A stretch of 51,674 nt of DNA from Conexibacter sp. (GTDB lineage: Bacteria; Actinomycetota; Thermoleophilia; Solirubrobacterales; Solirubrobacteraceae), in contig JAOPZD010000430.1 of the NCBI GenBank assembly GCA_025964295.1, forward strand, positions 1 through 51,674. The letters are read 5' to 3'. Shown here piece after piece: positions 44,859 through 51,674 of this stretch (position 1 is its first letter; each line of letters starts with the position of its first letter). A program made the translations under genes and the position numbers. Below the pieces are notes generated by a model, which did no database searches, had not been told where the DNA came from, and was given only the letters and a program-made list of their open reading frames with translations.

Positions 44859-46085
44859 TTACGCATCCATGCTGAGCGGTCCCTGAGACGAGCCCGCGAG
44901 GAACTGACGGACGAAGTCGGACTCCGAGCTCACGATGTCCTCGAGGAACCCGGACTCGAGCACCCTGCCCTGCCAGATCACCGAGACGTGATCCGCGATC
45001 CGCCGGGCCAGCATGACGTTGTGGGTGACGACGACCATCGTGCCGCCGTGCTCGTCGTGACGGTCGGCGAGGAGGTCACCCAGCAAGGCCGTGCGCACCG
45101 GGTCAAGCCCCGAGTCCGGTTCGTCGCACAGGACGATCCCGGGATTGAGCGCCATCGCGCGGGCGAGCCCCGCCCGCTTGCGCATCCCGCCGGAGAGCTC
45201 GTTGGGCATACGGTGCCCGGCGTTGCCGAGCCCGACGCTCCGGAGGTGCTCGGCGACGATCTCGCGGACGTCGGCCTCGCCGAGCTGGGTGTGCTGCCGC
45301 AACGGGAAGGCGACGTTGTCGAAGACGGTCATGGCACTGAACAGCGCACCGTCCTGGAACATCACGCCGATCTCGCGGCGCAACCGCAGCAGCTCGGGCC
45401 GGCCCATCGTGCTCAGGGCTCGTCCGCGGATGAGCACGTCGCCGGCGTCCGGGCGCATGATGCCGATCACGTGCTGCAGGCACACGCTCTTCCCGGTCCC
45501 CGACGGTCCGAGGATCACCGAGATCGAGCCTTCGGGGATGGTCAGGTCGAGGCCTGCGAGGACCGCGGTCGACCCGAACGACTTGTGGAGGTCGCGGGTT
45601 TCGATCGCGAGGTAGTCCGGATCGATGGCGCCGTCCAGCGGCGGCTCCGACCGGGCCTGGCGCAGGTCGTCGGGGTCGACGCCGGACTGCGACGCGAGCA
45701 GGTGTCGGAGGATCGGGTCGACCGCCAGGTAGCGCCGGACCGGTCCTGTGACGTCGATCTGCTCGGCGGCGACGGCAGCGGTCAGCGACAACCGGCCGAG
45801 CGCGAAGCGGTGGGCCTGATCCTCGGACAGCGTCAGCTCGACGTCTGCCCCGCCCTCGTCGTCGCCCACGACCTGCCAGGGGCTGCGGTCGAGCAGCAGC
45901 GTCGCTCCGCGCCGGTCCGAGCCTCGCACACGGAACCGCACCGTGACACCCGCGTGAACGAGGCGCCGGGCGCCGGGCTCACCGGATCGGGACGCCTGCT
46001 GGAGTGCCTCCAGGATCGTGGGCGCCGGCAGACCCGGGGAGCCTGCGGCGGAGCGAGCGGATGCAGCCGACGCGTCACCGGTCAT
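44859..46085 (-). CDS. Mce/Mla-type ABC ATPase with N-terminal SCP2-like domain
   Basis: A 408-residue protein. Residues about 160-400 are an MlaF/MceG-like ATPase: Walker A GPSGTGKS (193-200), FQDGALFSAMTVFDNVAFPL, signature LSGGMRKR (297-304), Walker B IVLCDEPDSGLDP and THN. Residues about 23-130 form an extra domain with LVHAGVTVRFRV, VELTLSEDQAHRFALGR and a C-terminal helix, resembling a sterol-carrier-protein-2 fold. That match is by eye. Its ATG overlaps the stop of the last mce gene (TGATG), so it is the ATPase of this importer. The extra domain could bind or sense the lipid cargo. Confidence 0.85.
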   Translation of the reverse strand: MTGDASAASARSAAGSPGLPAPTILEALQQASRSGEPGARRLVHAGVTVRFRVRGSDRRGATLLLDRSPWQVVGDDEGGADVELTLSEDQAHRFALGRLSLTAAVAAEQIDVTGPVRRYLAVDPILRHLLASQSGVDPDDLRQARSEPPLDGAIDPDYLAIETRDLHKSFGSTAVLAGLDLTIPEGSISVILGPSGTGKSVCLQHVIGIMRPDAGDVLIRGRALSTMGRPELLRLRREIGVMFQDGALFSAMTVFDNVAFPLRQHTQLGEADVREIVAEHLRSVGLGNAGHRMPNELSGGMRKRAGLARAMALNPGIVLCDEPDSGLDPVRTALLGDLLADRHDEHGGTMVVVTHNVMLARRIADHVSVIWQGRVLESGFLEDIVSSESDFVRQFLAGSSQGPLSMDA

Positions 46086-47458
46086 CAGCAGTCCGCCTGG
46101 ACGCGCGGGTACCGGTAGCCCGACTTGCGCAGGTCCTCCCGGCCGAAGAGCAGTCCGGCGGCGGTGGACGCGCGGTTGCTGTCGGCCTGCCCGGCCGCCG
46201 GGTACGGGTCCCACGTCAACGGCATCCCCTTGAGGAAGAGCCCTGATCGCAGCAGCGTGAACTGTGCCTTCGAGACCTCGTCCGGCAGACCCACGACGGA
46301 GTTCTCGCCGAGCACGAGCGGCACGCGCAGCACGTGGCTGGTCGAGTCGTAGCTGTTGGACGCCGAGCCGAACCCGGCCACGAACCCGATCACGTCGCGC
46401 GTATACGGCCCGAGGAACTCGACCATCGGGCTGACCTGACAGATGGCCTTCCGCAGCGGCGGCAAGGCGCGGGAGAGGGGGACGGCGGTCCGGCGGAGCT
46501 GCCGTAGCGTCCCGTCCAGCGGCGTGATCGAGCGACCCAGCTCCGAGGCGAGGTTACGTCCGGCCGCTGCCGCCGGCCGCAGCTCACGGACCGCCGGGCG
46601 CAGCCCGACCATCGCGCTCGAGAGGCTGCGCAGGACCGGGGCGCCGACCTCCGATGTCGCCTTGAGCGTCGCGCTCGTCGACTGCACCTGAGCCAGCGTC
46701 GACGGCAGCGCCTCGAGCGTCTCGCGAAGCGCGTCGTCGCGCGATCGCAGGGCGTTCATGGCGACCACGCCGCGCTCCGCCGTGACCCGGATTGCCTCCC
46801 CGCGCTCGCCGACGGCCGCCGACACGCGACCCAGGCGACGGATCAACGCGGCGGTCTGCTCGCGGTTCTCCTCGAGACGGGTGAACAGCGACCCGGCAGA
46901 CTGCACGATCTCGCTCGTCCGGCCCAGCACCATGTTGAGCGCCGCGCCACGCGTGTTCAGGGCCCCGCCCGCCTCCTGGATGAACTGCCGGGTACGCAGC
47001 CTGGTGTCACCCTGCAACACCGAGAGGACCTCGTCGACGTCGACGTACTCGCTGGCGTTGCCGACCGGCAGGATCGTGTTCTCGTCGACCGTGCTGGGCA
47101 GATCGCCCTTCTCCAGGGTGATGTAGTTCTCGCCGACCGGTGTGCGCTGGCGCAGGGTCACCCGGGTATCGGCCGGGAGGGGCAGGACCCGGGCGTCGTC
47201 GATCTCCATCGAGAGCAGCGTCGCGTAGCCCTCCGACCGCACGCCGACGACCCGGCCGACCGTGACGCCCGCCATGGTGACCCGCGAGCCGTCGGTCATG
47301 GACGCCGTCGTCGGGACGAGCGCACGCAACTTGAAGCCGTCCCCTCCACGGAAGTAGCCCCCCATCGCCGCGAGGCCGAGCAGGAATCCCGCCGCGACGA
47401 CGATGGCCACGATGGTGACGAGGAGGTGGCCGCGGAAGTTGACGATCGCGCCGCGCAT
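46085..47458 (-). CDS. Mce-family (MlaD-domain) protein
   Basis: A 457-residue protein. One N-terminal membrane segment (about 9-31, LLVTIVAIVVAAGFLLGLAA) is followed by an MCE domain (about 42-118, with VTMAGVTVGRVVGV and VGENYITLEKGD), a long helical region rich in Leu/Arg repeats, and a C-terminal tail with several Cys and Trp-Pro. It forms part of a periplasm-spanning tunnel for lipids or steroids. It overlaps the genes on both sides by 1 nt (TGATG). Confidence 0.92.
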   Translation of the reverse strand: MRGAIVNFRGHLLVTIVAIVVAAGFLLGLAAMGGYFRGGDGFKLRALVPTTASMTDGSRVTMAGVTVGRVVGVRSEGYATLLSMEIDDARVLPLPADTRVTLRQRTPVGENYITLEKGDLPSTVDENTILPVGNASEYVDVDEVLSVLQGDTRLRTRQFIQEAGGALNTRGAALNMVLGRTSEIVQSAGSLFTRLEENREQTAALIRRLGRVSAAVGERGEAIRVTAERGVVAMNALRSRDDALRETLEALPSTLAQVQSTSATLKATSEVGAPVLRSLSSAMVGLRPAVRELRPAAAAGRNLASELGRSITPLDGTLRQLRRTAVPLSRALPPLRKAICQVSPMVEFLGPYTRDVIGFVAGFGSASNSYDSTSHVLRVPLVLGENSVVGLPDEVSKAQFTLLRSGLFLKGMPLTWDPYPAAGQADSNRASTAAGLLFGREDLRKSGYRYPRVQADC

Positions 47459-48780
47459 CAGCGCTGGTCCTCGACGCGGGCTTCGCGTCCGCCGACGGGC
47501 TTGCCGGGGGCGCATGACGGCGGGACGTACTCGCCCGGGTCGCGCAGCGCGCCACCGGCCGCGGACGGTCCGAAGACGACGTTGCCGCGGGGCACGGGTC
47601 CGCGCGCATCACCGAACTTGCTGATCGAGACGTTCCACTGGAAGAAGTTCTGCACGCCGGTCTCGCATTTCACGAGGAGGTCGGTCACGTAGTCGAAGGT
47701 GTCGACCTGGGGTGCGAGAGCGCGCGTCGTGCGATCGAGGTCCCGCGACAGCGGGCGCAGGCTCTGCGCGAACGGCACCAGCGAGGTCACCGGCTTCCGC
47801 AGGCTGCTCACGGCCGGACGCGCCGCGGAGGCCAGCCGCGAGAGCGCGGACAGCGACGGCCGCAGCTCGTCGGCGACCGGGTAGAGGGAGCGCAACGCCG
47901 TGTCGACGGTGTCCAGCGTGCCCCGCACGGCGGGGAAGCCCTGCTGGACAGCGGCGAGCGTCGCCGGCAGTTCGCGCAGCGTCGCGTCGAGATCGGCCGA
48001 GCCCGCCTGGAGGGTCCGCAACGTCTGCCCACCCTCGACGAGCAGTGTCCGGAGCTCGCGTTCACGATCCCCGAGAGATCTGGTCAAGACGTTCGCGTTG
48101 TGCACGAGCCGCCGGACGTTGCCCGAGCGCCTGGCGACCTGGTCGGAGATCTCGCCGGCGGCCTGGAGGAACGGCACGGCCTGGACGAAGATCGCCCGCA
48201 GGCTGCGGCCCCCGTCGTCGAGGCCGCTCCCGAGGTCGTCGAGCAGCGTCCGCAGGCTCTGTCGCTCGTCCGCCTCGAAGACGTTGAGGACGTCGGCAGC
48301 GTCGACCGGCGTCTCGGTCTGGACCGCGGCGAGGACGTCATCCTCACCCAGCTCTCCGGCCGCTTCGGTCCCTCGGTCGACGATGTCGAGGTAGAGGTTG
48401 TTGAGCGCCGTCTCCGGCCGAAGCTGCGCACGCGCATCCCGGTAGATGCGTCCGTAGCGGGATTCGACCGAGACCTTGAGGACCGGTAGGCCGTCCTTGC
48501 GCTCGACGGCCTCGATCGTCCCGGCGGGCAGGCCCTTTATCCGCACCTCGTTGACGCCGGGCACCACGTAGCTCGCGTCGTCCACGGCGAGTTTCGCCGT
48601 GTAGCTCGAGTTGATGAGGGTGGGTGCGATCTGCAGCACCATGTAGCCGAAGCCGGCGACGGCGGCCAGCGTGGCCGCGACGACCCACAGGCCCGGGCGC
48701 ATGCCGCGTCGTAGCTCGATGCGCAGCCGGGCGCGGTTGAAGCCCTCCGCGAGCTCGTTGCGGGGATCGACGTCGGCCAT
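47458..48780 (-). CDS. Mce-family (MlaD-domain) protein
   Basis: A 440-residue protein. An N-terminal cytosolic stretch of about 26 residues precedes the membrane segment LWVVAATLAAVAGFGYMVLQI. The MCE domain follows (VRIKGLPAGTIEAVERKDG and ALNNLYLDIVDRG), then long amphipathic helices with repeated LRxL patterns typical of Mce coiled coils. The C-terminus is Pro/Arg-rich with one conserved-looking Cys. It starts directly after the stop of the preceding mce gene. Confidence 0.92.
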   Translation of the reverse strand: MADVDPRNELAEGFNRARLRIELRRGMRPGLWVVAATLAAVAGFGYMVLQIAPTLINSSYTAKLAVDDASYVVPGVNEVRIKGLPAGTIEAVERKDGLPVLKVSVESRYGRIYRDARAQLRPETALNNLYLDIVDRGTEAAGELGEDDVLAAVQTETPVDAADVLNVFEADERQSLRTLLDDLGSGLDDGGRSLRAIFVQAVPFLQAAGEISDQVARRSGNVRRLVHNANVLTRSLGDRERELRTLLVEGGQTLRTLQAGSADLDATLRELPATLAAVQQGFPAVRGTLDTVDTALRSLYPVADELRPSLSALSRLASAARPAVSSLRKPVTSLVPFAQSLRPLSRDLDRTTRALAPQVDTFDYVTDLLVKCETGVQNFFQWNVSISKFGDARGPVPRGNVVFGPSAAGGALRDPGEYVPPSCAPGKPVGGREARVEDQR

Positions 48781-50148
48781 CTACCTTCCGCCTCCGTTCG
48801 CGTCGCCGCCGTCGGCCGAGCCCGGCAGCGGGCTGAGCGGCTTGTAGGCGAGGTAGGACTGCAGGGCGTCGTTGACGCTGCTGCAGGCGATGAGCTCGCT
48901 CGAGTCGGGGTTGTTGAAGTAGAGCTGACACGGAAGCGACGCCAGGGGGGCGGATCCGGACGTGACCGGGAAGCGCAGCATGTGACCCTGACCGTCCATC
49001 TGCCCCGCGACGCTGCCGAGGTGCGCGAAGGCGCCGCCGATCATGGTCGACGTCGGCTTCTCCGTCACCGGATCGACCGCGAGGACCGCCGGGAGGATGC
49101 GCTTCTCGAGCCGGTCGATGGAGGGATCGAGCCCGGTGAACAGGGGAAGGGCGCGACGCGATGCGGTCCTGAGCGACCGGGCGGCGGGACGCAGGGACTG
49201 CAGCAGGGGTCGAGCCCGCTCGAGCAGCTCGTCGGCGTCGGACAGGGTGGGCCGCACGACCGCGAACGTCGGGGCGACCAGGTTCGCGGAGCGCTGCAGC
49301 TTGTCGATCAGGGGGTCGGCCACGTCGAGGGTCTGTCGCACCCGGGCGAGCGTCGCGGTGACCTCGGTGGAGGTGGGTGGGACGAGGCTCAGCGTCCGCC
49401 GGATGTCGTCTCCCCGTCCCGCGGTCGCGCGCAGGGTCGCCGCACCGCCCTCGACGACGTCCTTGATGCGGTCGGTCGGAGCGTTCAGCGCGTCAAGGGT
49501 CCGGCCGGTGTTCACGACGAGGCCCTGCAGGTCTCGGTCGAGCTGCCGGCCACGGACCGCGTTCAGGCCCCTCTCGGCGCCGGGTGAGATCGCCTCGACG
49601 GTGTCGAACAGCTGTCGCAGCTCGTTCTCGCCTCGAAGGGCGTCGGCCATCTCCGCGGGTAGGATCCGCAGGCCCTCACGGGCTCCACCCTGCGCGAAGT
49701 CCAGGACGTCGTCGACCTCCACCTGGTTCTGCGTCCGGGCCGCCGAGATGTTCCCGCCGGGGAGCTCGCGTCCGCTCTTGCCGGGTTCGAGATCGATATA
49801 GAAGGCGCCGCCGAGCACCGTCTTGTACTGGATGGTCGCCCGGGCGTCGTCCTTGAGGTCGCCGGCCGCCGTCTCGACGTCCATCGTCACGCGGGTGAGG
49901 CGACCGCCGGCCGTGAGCGAGATGTCGGTGACCTCGCCCGACCTCATGCCGCGGACGCGGACGTCGTCCCCCACCGAGAGCTGCTGCGCGCTTGCGAACG
50001 TCGCGCGGACGGTGCGCGTCGCCTCCCCGGTGAACGGGTTGCCCCGGACCCCCAGGATGAGGAGCGCCGCGACCACCGCGACCACGAGGAGCACCGCCGC
50101 GCCGACCGCGACCTCGGGATCGTCGTCGTATCGCTCACGCAACGTCAT
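48781..50148 (-). CDS. Mce-family (MlaD-domain) protein
   Basis: A 455-residue protein. The membrane segment AVGAAVLLVVAVVAALLILGV is at about 15-35, the MCE domain at about 45-125 (VRVRGMRSGEVTDISL and LGGAFYIDLEPGKSG), and a helical rod follows. The C-terminal part contains SLPCQLYFNNP and SELIACSSV. The start at 50148 overlaps the upstream mce stop by 4 nt (ATGA); the frame stays open upstream but reads as Arg-rich non-Mce sequence. Confidence 0.92.
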   Translation of the reverse strand: MTLRERYDDDPEVAVGAAVLLVVAVVAALLILGVRGNPFTGEATRTVRATFASAQQLSVGDDVRVRGMRSGEVTDISLTAGGRLTRVTMDVETAAGDLKDDARATIQYKTVLGGAFYIDLEPGKSGRELPGGNISAARTQNQVEVDDVLDFAQGGAREGLRILPAEMADALRGENELRQLFDTVEAISPGAERGLNAVRGRQLDRDLQGLVVNTGRTLDALNAPTDRIKDVVEGGAATLRATAGRGDDIRRTLSLVPPTSTEVTATLARVRQTLDVADPLIDKLQRSANLVAPTFAVVRPTLSDADELLERARPLLQSLRPAARSLRTASRRALPLFTGLDPSIDRLEKRILPAVLAVDPVTEKPTSTMIGGAFAHLGSVAGQMDGQGHMLRFPVTSGSAPLASLPCQLYFNNPDSSELIACSSVNDALQSYLAYKPLSPLPGSADGGDANGGGR

Positions 50149-51479
50149 CGGCGGCCTCCGGGCAGGGCGGCGCCGGGATCGACGACGGGGTAGGGCTTGG
50201 AGAGGAACTGGCAGGGCTCCGGGTAGGCGACCCGATCGATGGTCTTGACGGCATCGGTGTCGAGACTCAGCGACGAGGCCGGATCCGGCGCCGGCACCTG
50301 CAGCCGGAACTGCTTGGCCGGCCCCGCAGGCCCACCGGGCTGGCGGGTGCCGACGCTCGTCATGCTGCGGACGACGACGCCGAAGTTCTTGAGGTCGCAG
50401 CCATAGGGGCCGAGCGTGGTCACGATCGGCAGCAGTCGCTGGAAGAGTCCCGTCATGCGCGGGAGCACCGGTCGCAGCGCGGAGGTCAGCCGCAGCGTCG
50501 GTGAGATCGTCGACCTGAGCGTCCGCAGTGCGGGTTCGGCACGCTCGAGCGGCCGCCGCGCCTCTTGGAGGAACTGCTCGGTTTCGCCGAGTGCTTCCGG
50601 GGCGGGTCGCAGGGTCCTCGTGGTCTCGGTCCCGAGAGCGCGCGCCGCATCGAGCAGCCGGCTGCCGGCCGCGAGCCCGCTGTCGGCCGCTCCGAGCGCC
50701 GCGGGTGCCCGAGCCAGGATCTCCCGGGTGGGCTCGCGCCGATCGACGAACGGCTGGAGGGCGTCCCCGGTCGCCTGCGACATCGCGAACAGCGGCCGGC
50801 GGTTCGCGTCCAGCGGCCGCATCATGGACGCGAGGCCGGGAAGGAGCATGGCATTGGCGTCGGATTGACGGTTGAGCCCCTCGAACAGGTCGCTGGAGGG
50901 CGGCACCGTCTCGGCGCCCGCACGCAGGAGGTCGTTGACGTCGTCGCCGCGCCCTAGGAGCGCCCGTCCGAGTTCGCCCACCAGCGGACGGAACTGCTTG
51001 CGGGTCCGCTCGTCGAAGACGTCGAGCGACTCGGGGACGCCGAACGTCAGCGACGACTCGTCGCCTCGGATGGTCGAGCCCTCGGGCAGGCGCGCCGTGC
51101 TGCGACCGGGGACCAGCTCGACGAAGCGCGATCCCAGCAGACCGTTCGCCCGGACGCGCAGCGACGTATCGGCCGTCAGCGTCGTCCCGGGATCCAGCTG
51201 CAGCCGCAGCCGCGCGTCGCCGCCACGGGTCGACGTGATGCTCTGCAGCTGCCCCACCCGCACACCGCCGATGCGCACCGGGTCGAACTTGATAAGGCTG
51301 CCGGGATCGGAAACGATCGCATCGAAGTCCTGATAGTCGCGACCGGGCACTCCGCTGATGACGGAGACGGCGAGCCATCCGAGTGTCCCGAGCACAGCGG
51401 TCACCGCCAGCGCGCGGCCGAGGACGCGTCGCATCGGGTCGCGATCGGTGCGTCGTGAGGCACGTCGAGCCATGCTCAT
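50145..51479 (-). CDS. Mce-family (MlaD-domain) protein
   Basis: A 444-residue protein. A basic N-terminus and membrane segment ALAVTAVLGTLGWLAVSVI (about 23-41) precede the MCE domain (about 55-135, VRIGGVRVGQLQSITS and LLGSRFVELVPGRS), a long helical region, then CDLKNFGVVVRSM and a Pro-rich tail. Starts ATG 51479 or ATG 51473 are both possible; the former overlaps the preceding stop by 4 nt (ATGA). Confidence 0.92.
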   Translation of the reverse strand: MSMARRASRRTDRDPMRRVLGRALAVTAVLGTLGWLAVSVISGVPGRDYQDFDAIVSDPGSLIKFDPVRIGGVRVGQLQSITSTRGGDARLRLQLDPGTTLTADTSLRVRANGLLGSRFVELVPGRSTARLPEGSTIRGDESSLTFGVPESLDVFDERTRKQFRPLVGELGRALLGRGDDVNDLLRAGAETVPPSSDLFEGLNRQSDANAMLLPGLASMMRPLDANRRPLFAMSQATGDALQPFVDRREPTREILARAPAALGAADSGLAAGSRLLDAARALGTETTRTLRPAPEALGETEQFLQEARRPLERAEPALRTLRSTISPTLRLTSALRPVLPRMTGLFQRLLPIVTTLGPYGCDLKNFGVVVRSMTSVGTRQPGGPAGPAKQFRLQVPAPDPASSLSLDTDAVKTIDRVAYPEPCQFLSKPYPVVDPGAALPGGRR

Positions 51480-51674
51480 GGCCCGAGGAGGAGGTCGAGC
51501 AGCGGGTTCGCACCGGGTGAGGCATCGGCCCGCGGCTGCTTTTGGGCACCGGTCGTCTTCCCCACCCCTCCGAGGAGGGGCAGGGCGTCCTCGATCGCGT
51601 CGCCCACGCCGCCGAGGGCCGGCAGGTCGAGCGGCCCCTGCGGTCGAGCGGGTTCGGCCTGCAGCTGCATGCTC
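51476..51674 (-). CDS. Mce-family protein, C-terminal end only
   Basis: About 65 codons up to the stop at 51476; the gene continues beyond the window. The visible part is Pro/Gly/Leu-rich and ends NPLLDLLLGP, like the low-complexity tails of actinobacterial Mce proteins. Assignment rests on that tail and on the 4-nt overlap with the next mce gene. The MCE domain itself is not in view. Confidence 0.7.
   Translation of the reverse strand, partial: SMQLQAEPARPQGPLDLPALGGVGDAIEDALPLLGGVGKTTGAQKQPRADASPGANPLLDLLLGP

Noticed and set aside
1..51674. CRISPR arrays, insertion sequences, transposases, rRNA or riboswitches.
   Set aside because: No regularly spaced repeats, transposase motifs or conserved RNA signatures were seen apart from the tRNA remnant.

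Overview
This is a 51.7-kb stretch of very GC-rich DNA, packed with short-gap or overlapping (ATGA, GTGA, TGATG) operons. F420-type LLM oxidoreductases, Mce lipid-import proteins, many acyl-CoA enzymes and GAF-type two-component kinases point to an actinomycete. The proline- and leucine-rich Mce tails fit Thermoleophilia/Solirubrobacterales; that placement is inference from gene content.

Region 1 (1-33.4 kb) is a large acyl-CoA catabolic supercluster. On the minus strand, read right to left, it contains: a GAF sensor kinase with its NarL-type regulator and an acyl-CoA ligase (28.6-33.3 kb); an AtuA/biotin-dependent carboxylase operon, with carboxylase, carrier and transferase as three separate genes plus an enoyl-CoA hydratase (19.8-26.0 kb), facing a TetR regulator and a second GAF kinase; a MaoC-like protein; a ribose-type ABC importer coupled to a CoA ligase (11.4-16.6 kb); a second acyl-CoA carboxylase with hydratase (6.9-11.3 kb); and an acyl-CoA dehydrogenase, hydratase, LLM, quinone-oxidoreductase, phosphotransferase operon followed by another CoA ligase (1-6.7 kb). 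A short plus-strand pair (DUF7064-like plus LLM) is divergent from the importer. Eight copies of an 18-bp dyad related to ACTGGCGCTAGCGCCAGT lie in front of most of these units and stop at 33.4 kb. They suggest one regulon for import, CoA activation and beta-oxidation-like breakdown of a branched or cyclic acid. The substrate is unknown.

Region 2 (33.7-38.8 kb) is a scar. The 3' half of a class II tRNA, best read as tRNA-Ser with a CGA loop, is cut at the anticodon loop. Small inverted repeats follow, then a 2-oxoacid dehydrogenase operon in which every gene is damaged: E2 lacks its 5' end, E1 has one frameshift and E3 has two. Loss after integration or excision at the tRNA, or localized sequencing error for the frameshifts, are both possible.

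Region 3 (38.8-44.8 kb) holds an intact acetoacetyl-CoA synthetase, two convergent paralogous GntR/FCD regulators, a VOC-family protein and an FAD aromatic monooxygenase with a strong GntR-like operator in its leader.

Region 4 (44.9-51.7 kb) is an mce operon: five Mce proteins (the first one cut by the window end) and a terminal ATPase with an N-terminal SCP2-like domain. No YrbE permease is in view; it would have to lie beyond the right edge.
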